A stretch of DNA of 64,000 nucleotides from Pseudomonas pharyngis (GCF_021602345.1 NZ_BQID01000004.1:310001-374000); one strand, 5' to 3'; shown: positions 30,768 through 41,191, counted from the stretch's first letter. A program made the numbers and translations. The notes: a model not told the origin generated them from the letters alone.

Positions 30768-31517
30768 ATGTCTTATCGTCACTCATTGTCCTTTTGCGCA
30801 GGCCTTCTGGGCCTGCTCATGGTTGATCAGGTCCAGGCCGGCATTTCATTGAGCAGCACCCGCCTGGTCTTCGACGGCCAGCACAAAGAAGCCGGGATCA
30901 CCGTGCGCAACAGCGGTGAAGATGTATTGATCCAGTCCTGGATCGACACCGATGCCAGCGAAACCGCCGCTGTACCGTTCGCCGTCACGCCGCCACTGGT
31001 GCGCGTCAGCGGGGACGAACAGCAGATATTGCGGGTGATCTACGAAGGCACGGGCATGCCGACCGACCGCGAATCGGTGGTGTGGCTCAACGTGCAGGAA
31101 ATTCCCCAGGCTACGAAAACCAAGAACACTTTGCAGCTCGCTGTGCGCCAGCGTATCAAGGTGTTCTTTCGTCCGGCGGCGCTGAAAAACAACGCCTACC
31201 TGGCACCGAGCGAACTGACCTGGCGCCTGACCGAGCGCGCCGGCAAAAACCTGCTGTTGGTGAACAACCCCGGCCAGTACCACGTATCGATTGCCGATAT
31301 AACGCTGCAATCGGGTGCACTCAGCGAACATCCCTTTGATTCAATGATGATCGCTCCCGGCGAACAAAAAGAGTTCAATCTCAAACAACTTAAGCACACC
31401 AATAACGCACGCCTGTCATTCAGCAGCATCAATGACTATGGCGCACAAGACCGTTATGCCGCGCAACTGTCCAGCAGCGCCGAAACCCGAGCCAGTTTGG
31501 ATAAAGAATCCCCATAA
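30768..31517 (+). CDS. Periplasmic fimbrial chaperone (PapD/FimC family)
   Basis: This 249-aa protein has a signal peptide (ending about DQVQAG) and the two-domain PapD fold. The signature is visible as STRLVFDGQHKEAGITVRNSG, followed by the conserved PPLVRVSGDEQQILRVIYEG and the G1-strand region TLQLAVRQRIKVFFRP. It folds pilin subunits by donor-strand complementation and delivers them to the usher encoded next. Only one chaperone gene is visible in this locus, whereas cupD-type loci have two. Confidence 0.92.
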   Translation: MSYRHSLSFCAGLLGLLMVDQVQAGISLSSTRLVFDGQHKEAGITVRNSGEDVLIQSWIDTDASETAAVPFAVTPPLVRVSGDEQQILRVIYEGTGMPTDRESVVWLNVQEIPQATKTKNTLQLAVRQRIKVFFRPAALKNNAYLAPSELTWRLTERAGKNLLLVNNPGQYHVSIADITLQSGALSEHPFDSMMIAPGEQKEFNLKQLKHTNNARLSFSSINDYGAQDRYAAQLSSSAETRASLDKESP

Positions 31518-31580
31518 CTTGAGTGCCGCTGTCACGGCTGCACTTTCACTGTATTTCTCTTCGCTCCGTTAGTTCGTATC

Positions 31581-31589
31581 GGAGGTGAT
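31581..31589 (+). promoter_or_regulatory. Near-perfect Shine-Dalgarno sequence before the usher gene
   Basis: GGAGGTGAT is complementary to the 3' end of 16S rRNA over nine bases but lies 13 bases before the usher ATG at 31603, farther than usual. No in-frame ATG, GTG or TTG lies closer, so the long spacing appears genuine and may lower usher yield. Confidence 0.55.
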
Positions 31590-31602
31590 ATAGGGTTCCT
31601 GC

Positions 31603-34092
31603 ATGTTTTTACTCAAGCGAGACGGATGGGCGCCATTTTCGGTTGTCCTGGTTTTCAGTTCCGCCTGCCTGGCCGATGGCGATGAACAGTTCAATACCTC
31701 GTTTCTGCAAGGTGCACCGTCCTCTGTCGACCTGCAATCACTGCTCGCCACCAGTCGCGTGCTGCCCGGCATTTACCGGGTAGACCTCTACGGCAACGAG
31801 ACACTGGTTGGCCGCCGCGATATCGACTTCCGTCGCCATCCGGGCACGGGCAAGGTCGAGGCCTGCCTGACCCTGGAAATGGTGCAGCAATTGGGGGTCG
31901 ACATCGGCAAACTGCAGGCCGCAGGCAAACTCGTTGGCGATGATCCGAACGCCTGCCTGGACCTGCCCGCGTTGATCGATCACGCCACCGTGCGTTACGA
32001 CGTACCACGCCTTCGGCTGATGGTCAGTGTCCCGCAAAGCGCGATGGAACGCGGCCGGCGTGGTTATGTGGACCCGGCCTTGTGGGATGAAGGCGTGCCC
32101 GCCGCGTTCATCAACTATCAGTTGAGCAGTAACCGCAACAGCACCCAGGCGCAAAACTCCCTGTCCAACAACGTCGGCTTGCGCAACGGAATCAATCTGG
32201 GCGGCTGGCGCTTGCGTAACGAGTCGAACTTCAACAGCAGCACCGGCCGCCCCGGCACCTTCAAAAGTAATCGCAGCTACCTGCAACATGACGTTACGGC
32301 CTTGAAGGGGCAGTTCAGCGCCGGGGATATTTTTTCGGATGCCGACCTGTTCGACAGCGTGCGCTATCGCGGCCTGAAACTGGCGTCCGACGACGGCATG
32401 CGTGCCGACAGCGAACGTGGCTATGCACCCGTGATTCGCGGCATCGCGCAGTCCAGCGCCACCGTGGAGATTCGCCAGAACAACTACATCCTCTACACAG
32501 CCAATGTGCCGCCGGGACCGTTCGAGATCAGCGACATCTACCCCAGCGGCTCCAACGGAGACCTGGAAGTGACGATCATCGAGGCCGATGGCCGGCGCCG
32601 GGTGAGCGTGCAAGCCTTTTCCAGCCTGCCGATCATGGTGCGCCAGGACCAACTGAAGTACAGCGTTTCGGCCGGCCAGTACAACAGCAACAGCGATGAG
32701 CAGAAATCGCCGCAGTTTGTCAGCAGCACCCTGGCCTATGGCCTCAGCAGCAACCTGTCGGCGATCGTCGGGCTACAGGCGACGGAAAATTTCCAGGCGT
32801 TGTCCGTGGGTGCGGGTCGTAACACGGCCATTGGTGCGGTATCGCTGGACGTGACCCACTCCGCCAGTCGTACCTTCGCTCAGACGGTCACAGGCAACAG
32901 CTTGCGCGCCCTGTATGCCAAGACGTTTACCGGCACCGACACCAACTTCACCCTCGCCGCGTACCGCTACTCGACCGAGGGCTATCGCACCCTCACCGAG
33001 CACGTCGAGGAACTGAGCAGCGAGGGAAAACCACGCACCGGCAACTCGAAAACCCGCACCGACCTGACGGTCAACCAGAGCCTGGGGCGCAACCAGGAAT
33101 ATGGCAGCGTCTACATCAACGCCAGCGACCAGCGTTACTGGGGACGCGGCGGCTCACAAAGCCTGTCGGCGGGTTACAGCAACTACTGGGGCGATGTCAG
33201 CTACAACCTCGGGGCCACGTACTCCAAGGATGTCGGTAACTACGGGCCGGCGAACAATGACACTCTGGTCAACCTGTCCGTGTCGTTCCCTCTGGGCTCG
33301 AAACCCCGAGCGCCGCGGGCCTTTGTCTCGGCAAGTTCGCAGAAAGGCAACGACACCACCCAAATGGGCATCAACGGCTATCTGTCGGAAGACAGCGACA
33401 CCTATTACTCGGTGCAAGGCGGTAACAGCAGCACCGGTGGCAACAGCGGCTCGGTCAACCTCAGCACCCGCACCTCGGTGATGGACATCAGCGCCGGCTA
33501 CAGCCAGGGACGCGGGTACAACTCGCAAAACCTGAACCTGGCAGGTTCGATCGTCGGCCATGCCGGCGGGATCAACCTGGGGCAAACCGTGGGTGAGACA
33601 TTCGCGCTGGCGCAGGTCGACGGGGTGGAAGGCGTGAAAATCGGCAGTTTCTCAGGGGCCAGGACCGGTAGTAACGGTTTCGCGGTGGTGCCCAACGCGC
33701 AGCCTTATCGCGTGAACTGGATCAACCTCGACACCCGCGACCTGGGCGGTGATATCGAGATCGACAATGCGACCCGGCAAGTGGTGCCGCGACGTGGCGC
33801 TGTGGTGCTGGCCCGTTACGCCAGCAAGACCGGACGGCGTGTGCAGTTTGCCTTGTTCGACGCACAGCACAAACCGATCCCGTTTGGCGCGTCGCTTGAA
33901 GACAGCGCCGGCAAGCAACTGGCAATCTCTGACCCTGGCGGCAAGGCACTGGCGCTGGTTGAAGCCGACGCCGGTACCCTGATCATCCACTGGCAGGGCC
34001 AGCGCTGCGAGGCGTCTTACGCGTTACCGGAACGCAACAAGGCAGTGAACTATGAGCGGGTGTCGCTGGTGTGCACCCCGCAAGTCCCTTAG
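31603..34092 (+). CDS. Outer-membrane fimbrial usher (FimD/PapC family)
   Basis: This 829-aa usher has a signal sequence and then the N-terminal chaperone-binding domain (from about residue 28, FNTSFLQG... with CLTLEMVQQLGV). It has the 24-strand barrel with the plug (including VRYRGLKLASDDGMRADSERGYAPVIRGIAQSSATVEIRQNNY) and C-terminal domains with a late disulphide (GQRCEASYAL...LVCTP). The length is normal. It exports and polymerises the pilins at the cell surface. Its stop codon overlaps the stop of convergent tamB by four bases, leaving no room for a terminator. Confidence 0.93.
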   Translation: MFLLKRDGWAPFSVVLVFSSACLADGDEQFNTSFLQGAPSSVDLQSLLATSRVLPGIYRVDLYGNETLVGRRDIDFRRHPGTGKVEACLTLEMVQQLGVDIGKLQAAGKLVGDDPNACLDLPALIDHATVRYDVPRLRLMVSVPQSAMERGRRGYVDPALWDEGVPAAFINYQLSSNRNSTQAQNSLSNNVGLRNGINLGGWRLRNESNFNSSTGRPGTFKSNRSYLQHDVTALKGQFSAGDIFSDADLFDSVRYRGLKLASDDGMRADSERGYAPVIRGIAQSSATVEIRQNNYILYTANVPPGPFEISDIYPSGSNGDLEVTIIEADGRRRVSVQAFSSLPIMVRQDQLKYSVSAGQYNSNSDEQKSPQFVSSTLAYGLSSNLSAIVGLQATENFQALSVGAGRNTAIGAVSLDVTHSASRTFAQTVTGNSLRALYAKTFTGTDTNFTLAAYRYSTEGYRTLTEHVEELSSEGKPRTGNSKTRTDLTVNQSLGRNQEYGSVYINASDQRYWGRGGSQSLSAGYSNYWGDVSYNLGATYSKDVGNYGPANNDTLVNLSVSFPLGSKPRAPRAFVSASSQKGNDTTQMGINGYLSEDSDTYYSVQGGNSSTGGNSGSVNLSTRTSVMDISAGYSQGRGYNSQNLNLAGSIVGHAGGINLGQTVGETFALAQVDGVEGVKIGSFSGARTGSNGFAVVPNAQPYRVNWINLDTRDLGGDIEIDNATRQVVPRRGAVVLARYASKTGRRVQFALFDAQHKPIPFGASLEDSAGKQLAISDPGGKALALVEADAGTLIIHWQGQRCEASYALPERNKAVNYERVSLVCTPQVP

Positions 34093-37000
34093 AAATCCCG
34101 CTTGTAGAAAATATCCAGCGAACTGGCCACGCCGCTGGCGGCTTCCAAGTAAACCTTTTTGCTCAGCTTGTAGCGCAAGGCAATGGTGTTGGCCGGTTCG
34201 AATACGCCGACGCCATAGCGCAGGCTGAGTTTTTCCGAGATGTTGCCGCTGGCCACCACGCTGGTGGTGTTGCCGCTGCCCTGGGTGTCGAGCTGGAAGT
34301 CCTGAATGCCCAGGTCGCTGGCCAGACTGCTGGTGACCCCGGAACTGCCCATCAGGCCCAGACCGAGTGCCGCCTGCGCGAGCATGTTGTTGTCCTCGCC
34401 GGTGGTGCTCAGCGGACGCCCCAGCACCAGATAAGACAGCGCCTGTTCCTGGCTCATGGCCGGTTCCGAGAAGATCTGTGTCGTCGGCTGCTCGGCGCTG
34501 CCGCTCAGGCGGATACCGGCGATCACGTCGTCGGTCTGGCGAATCGCTTCGATGTCCAGATACGGCTGATCCAGCGGCCCGGCAAACAGCAGACGCGCGC
34601 GACGCACCGTCAGGCGCTGACCATAAGCGCGGTAGCGTCCGTCGTTGAGCCACAACTCGCCACGGGTGTCCATGTTGTCGCCGATGTGCACGTGACCTTG
34701 CAGGTTGGCGGTCAGGCCGAACCCGGCGAAGCTCAGCTTGTCCTGGCCGACCACCACGTCGATGTCCATTTTCATCGCCAGCGGCGGTTTGCCCTCCTCG
34801 GTCTGCGCGCCGACGATGATCGTGTCATCGGAGACTTTCACCGTCGATGGCGGCAGTTCCCGCACGGTGATTTCGCCTTTCGGTACCAGCACCTTGCCGG
34901 CAATTGCCAGCTCATCGCCGGCCATGGAAATCTTCAGGTCCGGCGCCACTTCCAGTTTGGCGTAGGGCTCGACCGTCACCGGCAATTGCGTGCCCTTGAG
35001 CGCCAGATCCACCACCAGCGCCTGACCCCAGGCGATGTTGCCGTTCAGGCTGCCCTGCCCGCTCTTGCCGCTTTTCCAGCCGCCGTTCAATTGCACGGCT
35101 TCACCGGCGATCACCGCTTGTAGTTGCAACGCTTGCAGCTCGATCGGCAACTCCGGCCCGGACACTTCGCCGTCGCTGAGCTGCACCGTGCCGTTGACCA
35201 GCGGCGCGAGCAGGCCACCGGAAATCGTGCCGCTGCCGTTCAGGCGCCCGGTGAGTTTTTCGACCATCGGCACAAACGGCCGCGCCACCGACAGATCAAG
35301 CCCGCTGAGGCGGAATGAACCGCTGAGCGGTTTGCTCGCCGGCAGCGGGTTGATCTGCGCCTGCACCATCAACTCGCCAAGCTTGCCGCCGACGAAGTTG
35401 AGATCAGTGTCGATGCGTTTCGGCGTGAGTTTGCTGGTGAGCTTGAGGGTCTGGTACGGGAAGTCGACCCACTGATCCTTTTCCTTCATGCGCAAGGTGC
35501 CGCCGCTGGCATCGACGCTGATCTGGCCGTTCGGGCCGCTGGCCGGCAGGTCCAGTTGCAGGTCGGCGTTGAGCTTGCCCTGCCAGGCGAAATCCTTCGG
35601 CAGCCACTGCGCCAGGCTTTCGATCGGGAATTGCTTGAGGTGATAACGCAGCTTCGGCTCCGGCATCAGGCGCTGGTCTTCGCCACACAGGCTGGCATTG
35701 CCGGACATCCAGCAATGGGCGCCGAAGTTGATCTTGCCGTCGGCCAGACGCTCGAGTTTGGCCGGGTTTTGCAGCTTCCAGTCCTGGCCGCCGGCCTGAA
35801 TGTCGCCGCTGGCCAGACGCCCGCGCCAGTTGCCCTTGTCCAGATTGCCGTCCAGACCCAACGCCAGTTTCAGCTTGGGCCCGAGCAGGTCGAGGTTGAG
35901 TTTCTGGTTTTTGATATCGCCCTGAGCGCTGACGGTCAGGGTGCCCAGCGACGTATCGCCGGCCTGGATGCCGCTACCCTTGAGGTCGATCTTCGCCCGT
36001 TGCGCACTGTCGAGGTTGGCGTCGAGGTTGAGGCTTTGCAGGCGATTGTCCTGGAACGCCAGTTGCGAACCTTGCAGGCCGAGCTTGCCCTGCGGCGCCT
36101 TGAGCGTGCCGGCGACATCGACCCGCCCGTTGATCTGCCCGCGCAGTTGCGGCCAGAGCTGGGCCAGTCGCGCCAGTTTGATGTCGATCTGCCCGGTGAG
36201 CTTCTGTTGCAGGCTGCCCTTGCCGTTGATGCTGTTGTCGCCGAGGCGAATTTGCAGGGCATTCAGATTCCACTGCTCGCCAGCGCCGTCAGCCTTGGCT
36301 TGCAGGACCGCCGGTTGCCCGCGCAGTTTGCCTTTCAGATCGAGGTCGGCATTCAGGCTCAGGCGTTCGTTCTTCATTTCGCCTTTGCTCTTCAACGGCC
36401 CAGCCAGGGTGCCCGGCAACTCCGCAACCCAGTACGCCGGGTTGAGCGCCGACAACTCCAGCGCGGTGTCCCAGGCAATGCCATCGGCGAACTGCACGTT
36501 CACATGGCCTTCGGCCTTGCCCTGCCCGGCTTCGAGTTTCAGTTGTGGCAGGAAGATCTGCTTGAGATTGCCGCTGAACGGACTGCTCAGGCTGAACGCC
36601 CCCGCCGGCCCATCTGCAGCGGCGGCGAAATTACCGATGTACTGACCGTCGGTGTAGGAGACTTCGCCGGTGAAGGTACGCAAAGCGACCTGCGGCTCGT
36701 CGATCTCCGGATAGAGCCGGTGCCAAGGAAAATCCAGCCAGTTGATGTTGGCCTGGGCGCTGAGGCCTTTGCTCCAGTCGACATTGCCGGTGAGCTTGAG
36801 GCTTTGCTTGTCGTTGGCCGTCAGATCGAGGCCGGCAATCTGTGCACCGTTGGCGTCGACCTTGCCTTTGAGCAACAGCGCTACCGGGCCTTTATCGGCA
36901 GGCAGCGTCGCATTGCCGAGCAATTGGTAACCGTTTTTCAGGTCGCCTTCGCCGGTCAATAGCAGTTGATTGAATTGCAGGGTGTCCGGCAGATCCGCAC

Positions 37001-37763
37001 TCGACTTGAACGCCTCCGAGGTGATCCGCACTTTGGCCGGCAGGTTTTCCGCCAACGGTTGCAGTTCGCCGCTCAACTGGCCGTTGAGGTAGCCACGGCT
37101 GTCGGCGTTCAGGTTGAGAGTTTTCAGCAGGTCGCCGTCGATTTTCAGCGCCAGCGTCCACGGCTCGGGCGCCGGCGACGGCAAGGTCAGATCACCGGCT
37201 ATGTTCAGCGGCCAGTTGCCGGTCGGTTGTAGCAGGCCGGAGAGGTTCAGGCTCAACTCGTCGCGTTGCAGTTTCACGCTGTCGATCTGCATGCCCTTGG
37301 CGGTCCAGTGCGCCGCCAGTTGCAGGCCTTTCAATTCTTCGCTGCCGTTGAACAACAGGCTGCCGACCTGCACGTCGCCCAGCTCAATGGCCACGGGCAA
37401 TTGCAGATCAGGAAGCTTGATCGGGCCGCTTTCAGTGACTTCTTCGCTCGGCGGAAATTGCAGGCTGACGGTATCGGCCTTGAGCTGTTCGATGCACAAC
37501 GTCATGCGCGTCAGACACAGCGGCGACCATTCGAAGATCGGTTTGCTCAGCTCGACGCGGCTGCTGTCCTGCTGCCACAGCAGATGATCGGCGCTCCACT
37601 GCCCGCCGAGGCGACCCTGGAAATTGTCGACGCTCAGGCCCGGCACCAGACCCAGCACCCAACGGCTGCCGGCCTGCGTTCCGAGCACAACGGTAATGCT
37701 CAATACAATCAGCAGCACCAGCGACAACAACGCCAGCGCCGATATTTTCAAACCACGCTTCAC
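34089..37763 (-). CDS. tamB: Translocation and assembly module subunit TamB
   Basis: This 1224-aa protein is anchored in the inner membrane by an N-terminal segment (about residues 9-29) and spans the periplasm as a long beta-helical groove. The C-terminal DUF490 domain is evident (GELWLNDGRYRAYGQRLTVRRARLLFAGPLDQPYLDIEAIR, then the final barrel-like strands ending FYKRDF). It works with TamA in outer-membrane protein insertion and phospholipid transport. It overlaps tamA by four bases (ATGA) and the usher gene at its end. Confidence 0.93.
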   Translation of the reverse strand: MKRGLKISALALLSLVLLIVLSITVVLGTQAGSRWVLGLVPGLSVDNFQGRLGGQWSADHLLWQQDSSRVELSKPIFEWSPLCLTRMTLCIEQLKADTVSLQFPPSEEVTESGPIKLPDLQLPVAIELGDVQVGSLLFNGSEELKGLQLAAHWTAKGMQIDSVKLQRDELSLNLSGLLQPTGNWPLNIAGDLTLPSPAPEPWTLALKIDGDLLKTLNLNADSRGYLNGQLSGELQPLAENLPAKVRITSEAFKSSADLPDTLQFNQLLLTGEGDLKNGYQLLGNATLPADKGPVALLLKGKVDANGAQIAGLDLTANDKQSLKLTGNVDWSKGLSAQANINWLDFPWHRLYPEIDEPQVALRTFTGEVSYTDGQYIGNFAAAADGPAGAFSLSSPFSGNLKQIFLPQLKLEAGQGKAEGHVNVQFADGIAWDTALELSALNPAYWVAELPGTLAGPLKSKGEMKNERLSLNADLDLKGKLRGQPAVLQAKADGAGEQWNLNALQIRLGDNSINGKGSLQQKLTGQIDIKLARLAQLWPQLRGQINGRVDVAGTLKAPQGKLGLQGSQLAFQDNRLQSLNLDANLDSAQRAKIDLKGSGIQAGDTSLGTLTVSAQGDIKNQKLNLDLLGPKLKLALGLDGNLDKGNWRGRLASGDIQAGGQDWKLQNPAKLERLADGKINFGAHCWMSGNASLCGEDQRLMPEPKLRYHLKQFPIESLAQWLPKDFAWQGKLNADLQLDLPASGPNGQISVDASGGTLRMKEKDQWVDFPYQTLKLTSKLTPKRIDTDLNFVGGKLGELMVQAQINPLPASKPLSGSFRLSGLDLSVARPFVPMVEKLTGRLNGSGTISGGLLAPLVNGTVQLSDGEVSGPELPIELQALQLQAVIAGEAVQLNGGWKSGKSGQGSLNGNIAWGQALVVDLALKGTQLPVTVEPYAKLEVAPDLKISMAGDELAIAGKVLVPKGEITVRELPPSTVKVSDDTIIVGAQTEEGKPPLAMKMDIDVVVGQDKLSFAGFGLTANLQGHVHIGDNMDTRGELWLNDGRYRAYGQRLTVRRARLLFAGPLDQPYLDIEAIRQTDDVIAGIRLSGSAEQPTTQIFSEPAMSQEQALSYLVLGRPLSTTGEDNNMLAQAALGLGLMGSSGVTSSLASDLGIQDFQLDTQGSGNTTSVVASGNISEKLSLRYGVGVFEPANTIALRYKLSKKVYLEAASGVASSLDIFYKRDF

Positions 37764-39487
37764 AGCTCAGGCCCCATGGAAAAGTGCAGCCGGATGCCGC
37801 CATCGTCGTCCAGCGCATGGGCCAGGTCGAGGCGGATCGGCCCCACCGGCGAAACCCAGCGCACACCAATACCGACCCCGGTCTTGAGGTTCGGCAGTTC
37901 GAGTTTGTTGAAGGAGTTGCCCTGATCGACGAAGGTCGCCACGCGCCACTTCTCGGCAATCGAATATTGGTACTCGACACTGCCGGCCACCATGTAGCGC
38001 CCGCCGATACGGTCGCCCTCGGAGTTCTCCGGGGACAGGCTCTGATAGTCGTAACCACGCACGCTCTGATCGCCACCGGCGAAGAAGCGCAGCGACGGCG
38101 GCACCGATTTGTAGCCGTTGGTGGCGCTGCCGCCGACCTGCACCCGGCCGAGCAAGCGATGCTTGTCGAACACGGTGGTCAGGCCCTTGATCAGCGCCGT
38201 GCCATAAAGCAGGTTGTTGTCCGAACCGAGCCCTTCTTTCGCCACTTTGCTTTCGAAGGTCAGGCGATAGCCGTTGTGCGGGTCGATGCGGTTGTCACTC
38301 TTGAGGTAGGAATAGCTGACGCCGGGCATCAGCAAGGTGCTCAGACCGGAGTCGTCGCCGAGCTGGTATTCCTCGCGCTGCCATTTCAGCGAGATCACCC
38401 GCTGCCAGCCGCTGGGCAATTTGCTGTGCCATTCCGGGCCGAAGGTCAGCAGCTTGCTCAAGGTGTCGGAACCGTCGATGTCCTCGTATTGATAACCGCC
38501 GGCCCAGCGCAGTTTGTCGGTCAGCGGCGGGTCCAGCGGGATGTCGTAGAACAGACCGACGTTCTGCCGTGGCGCCGAGAGTTCGGCCTCCCAGCCATAA
38601 CTGTCGCCCTGCGGGTTGACCCAATGGCGGGTCCAGTTGGCCTTGATTCGCGGGCCGACGTCGGTGGAATAACCGAGACCGAGGCCCATGGTGCGCGGCT
38701 TGCGGGTGCCGAGTTTGACGTCCACCGGGATCACGTCGTTTTTCGCGGCGGTCGGTGCGGCGTCGACCCGTACGCCTTCAAAATATCCGCTCGATTGCAG
38801 GTCGCGGTTGAGTTCGGCGATCAGCTCGGAGTCATACGGCTCGCCGGCCTTGAACGGCACCATGCGTTGTAGCAGGTCTTCGTCGAACGGGGTGTCGCCT
38901 TCGAAGCTGACCTTGCCCAGCGCATAACGCGGGCCGCTTTCGTAGATCAGTTCGACGTCGGCGACCCCGGCGCGCGGGTCGACCATCAATTTCTGGCTGG
39001 TGAAACGGCCACTGAAGAAGCCATAACGCGAGGCCTGGTTCTGAATCAGGCGTTTGGCGTCTTCGTAACGCCCATGGTTGAGCACCGCGCCGGGCTTGAG
39101 CACGTCACTCTTGGGGACTCGAAAGGATTTGAGAGAGGCCGCCGGGCCGTCAACACGCACGGTCACGTTGCGCAGGCGGATCGGCTCGCCGGGATCGATG
39201 TTCAGCACCAGACGCGGTTTTTCACCGCCCTTGACGTCACTTTCGATCTGCGGCTGGTAATAACCCAAGGCCTGGGCGGCCTTGCGCGCCTGTTCTTCGG
39301 CGCCGCGACTGAAGCGCTGCAAGGCTTCTTCGTCACGATCGCCGAGGCTGCCGATATAGCCTTCTATATTGGCTTTCAGTTCATCGTTGGACGGTTTGAT
39401 CCGCACATCCAATTCACTTTGCGCCAGCGCCGCGCAGCTGGTTAACAGCATGAGCACGCCACTGGTAAATCTTCCTGGAAACTTCAT
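37760..39487 (-). CDS. tamA: Translocation and assembly module subunit TamA
   Basis: This 575-aa outer-membrane protein of the Omp85 family has a signal peptide (start MKFPGRFTSGVLMLL, cleavage near AALAQ), about three POTRA domains (residues about 25-265) and a 16-strand barrel. The barrel includes the conserved lid-loop motif region FFAGGDQSVRGYDY and a closing strand near GIRLHFSMGPEL. The start at 39487 is preferred because an upstream in-frame ATG at 39541 would bury the signal peptide. Confidence 0.94.
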   Translation of the reverse strand: MKFPGRFTSGVLMLLTSCAALAQSELDVRIKPSNDELKANIEGYIGSLGDRDEEALQRFSRGAEEQARKAAQALGYYQPQIESDVKGGEKPRLVLNIDPGEPIRLRNVTVRVDGPAASLKSFRVPKSDVLKPGAVLNHGRYEDAKRLIQNQASRYGFFSGRFTSQKLMVDPRAGVADVELIYESGPRYALGKVSFEGDTPFDEDLLQRMVPFKAGEPYDSELIAELNRDLQSSGYFEGVRVDAAPTAAKNDVIPVDVKLGTRKPRTMGLGLGYSTDVGPRIKANWTRHWVNPQGDSYGWEAELSAPRQNVGLFYDIPLDPPLTDKLRWAGGYQYEDIDGSDTLSKLLTFGPEWHSKLPSGWQRVISLKWQREEYQLGDDSGLSTLLMPGVSYSYLKSDNRIDPHNGYRLTFESKVAKEGLGSDNNLLYGTALIKGLTTVFDKHRLLGRVQVGGSATNGYKSVPPSLRFFAGGDQSVRGYDYQSLSPENSEGDRIGGRYMVAGSVEYQYSIAEKWRVATFVDQGNSFNKLELPNLKTGVGIGVRWVSPVGPIRLDLAHALDDDGGIRLHFSMGPEL

Positions 39488-39553
39488 AGGCGCGGATGCT
39501 ATCACGGGCTTGGGAGCGTGATAGAACAGGAAATTTCCCAAAAAGTTCGACGG

Positions 39554-40204
39554 TTATCCCGTTGCAGTTTGTAACACCTGCGGGTTGGCGTGGAAAAACA
39601 CGTGCTCGCGTACCGGGCCTACGGCCACTTCGCCGATTTCCTCGTAACCCTGACGCTTGTAGAACTCCAGATAGCGCGGGTTGCCGGTGTCGAGAATCAC
39701 GCCTTGGGAGCTTTCGTCTACCGCGCACCAGTTGTGCACCGCTTGCAACAGTTGCTCGCCGAAATGCTTGCCCTGAAATTGTGGATGCACACCGAGCAGC
39801 GGCAGCATGTGCACCGAGTCGGTCGGCACGCAGGCTTCAACGGCGGCGTGATATTCCAGATAACGGCGGGTGCAGCGGAAGCCGGTGCTCAGCACCATGC
39901 GCAAACGCCAGGCCCAACTTTCCGTAACGCCCAGACGCCGTTGCGGCGGCGCGATCAGGGCGATGCCGATCAAGCGGTCGTTGACCAGCAGGCCGATGGC
40001 CGGCAGATCCTGCAGGAAATGCTGTTTGACCAGCTCCCGCACCGTGGCCCGCACCCGCTGCTCGTAACCCGCGCGCTCGGCTTCGAACAGGTAAGCGAAG
40101 GTCGGCTCGTGGCGATAAGCCTGATAGAGAAGAGATCGCGCTTCACGGGAATAGCCGCGGTCGAGCATGTGGATGTCGGCAACGGCGGTTTGGGTTTCAG
40201 GCAT
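39554..40204 (-). CDS. GNAT-family N-acetyltransferase
   Basis: This 216-aa protein has the acetyl-CoA binding pattern of GNAT enzymes: [24 protein letters not shown] (Q/RxxGxG/A equivalent about residues 148-155), followed by [26 protein letters not shown], the usual beta5-alpha4 region. The substrate is unknown. It is a single gene between tamA and xthA; the start at 40204 gives a family-normal length. Confidence 0.8.
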   Translation of the reverse strand: MPETQTAVADIHMLDRGYSREARSLLYQAYRHEPTFAYLFEAERAGYEQRVRATVRELVKQHFLQDLPAIGLLVNDRLIGIALIAPPQRRLGVTESWAWRLRMVLSTGFRCTRRYLEYHAAVEACVPTDSVHMLPLLGVHPQFQGKHFGEQLLQAVHNWCAVDESSQGVILDTGNPRYLEFYKRQGYEEIGEVAVGPVREHVFFHANPQVLQTATG

Positions 40205-40378
40205 GACGGTGATTCTCCCTGGACGGGACTCAAGAGGCCCCGTTCTTGTTATACGAGCCTTGGGCAGAAGGGATCGTTCCCACACCCGAAAGACATTAGC
40301 AGCGCATATGGACTACCGCCACGCTGGCCCAGATCCTACATGTCAGCTAGCATCGCCCTTTTGCCAGGACTGCCGACC

Positions 40379-41191
40379 ATGAAGATCGTTTCCTTCAACA
40401 TCAACGGACTGCGGGCCCGCCCGCATCAGCTGGCGGCGCTGATCGAAAAGCATCAGCCGGACGTCATCGGCCTGCAGGAAACCAAGGTCCACGACGACCA
40501 GTTCCCGCTGGATGAAGTGCGGGCCCTGGGTTATCACGTGTATTTCCACGGCCAGAAAGGCCATTACGGTGTCGCCCTGCTCTCGCGCCAGGAACCGATT
40601 GCCGTACACAAAGGCTTCGCCACCGATGAAGAAGACGCGCAGCGGCGCTTCATCTGGGGCACATTCGCCGACGCCAACGGCGTGCCGGTGACGATCATGA
40701 ACGGCTATTTCCCACAGGGTGAAAGCCGCGACCATCCGACCAAATTCCCGGCCAAGCAGCGTTTCTACAGCGATCTGCAAGCGCTGCTGGAAAGCCAGTT
40801 CCACAACGAACAGCCGCTGGTGGTGATGGGCGACGTCAACATCTCCCCCGAAGACTGCGACATCGGCATCGGCCCGGACAACATGAAACGCTGGCTGAAA
40901 ACCGGCAAATGCAGCTTCCTGCCGGAAGAGCGCGAGTGGATGGCCCGCCTGAAAAACTGGGGCCTGACCGACAGTTTCCGTCACCTGAACCCGGACGTGA
41001 CCGACACGTTCAGCTGGTTCGACTACCGCAGTCGCGGGTTTGAAGACGAGCCGAAGCGCGGTCTGCGCATTGATGTGATTCTGGCGTCCCACGGTTTGCT
41101 GCCACGGGTGAAAGCCGCCGGCGTCGACTATGAACTGCGCGGGATGGAAAAGCCTTCGGACCATGCGCCGATCTGGCTTGAATTGAGCTGA
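40379..41191 (+). CDS. xthA: Exodeoxyribonuclease III
   Basis: This 270-aa AP endonuclease and 3'-5' exonuclease repairs abasic sites and blocked 3' ends. Catalytic motifs are intact: NINGLRA, QETKVHD (Glu metal ligand), [21 protein letters not shown] (Asp and Asn), FRHLNPD, RIDVIL and the final [10 protein letters not shown] (Asp-His). The start at 40379 gives the conserved [11 protein letters not shown]-terminus; an in-frame upstream extension of 263 codons is antisense to the acetyltransferase gene and is not credible. Confidence 0.97.
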   Translation: MKIVSFNINGLRARPHQLAALIEKHQPDVIGLQETKVHDDQFPLDEVRALGYHVYFHGQKGHYGVALLSRQEPIAVHKGFATDEEDAQRRFIWGTFADANGVPVTIMNGYFPQGESRDHPTKFPAKQRFYSDLQALLESQFHNEQPLVVMGDVNISPEDCDIGIGPDNMKRWLKTGKCSFLPEEREWMARLKNWGLTDSFRHLNPDVTDTFSWFDYRSRGFEDEPKRGLRIDVILASHGLLPRVKAAGVDYELRGMEKPSDHAPIWLELS

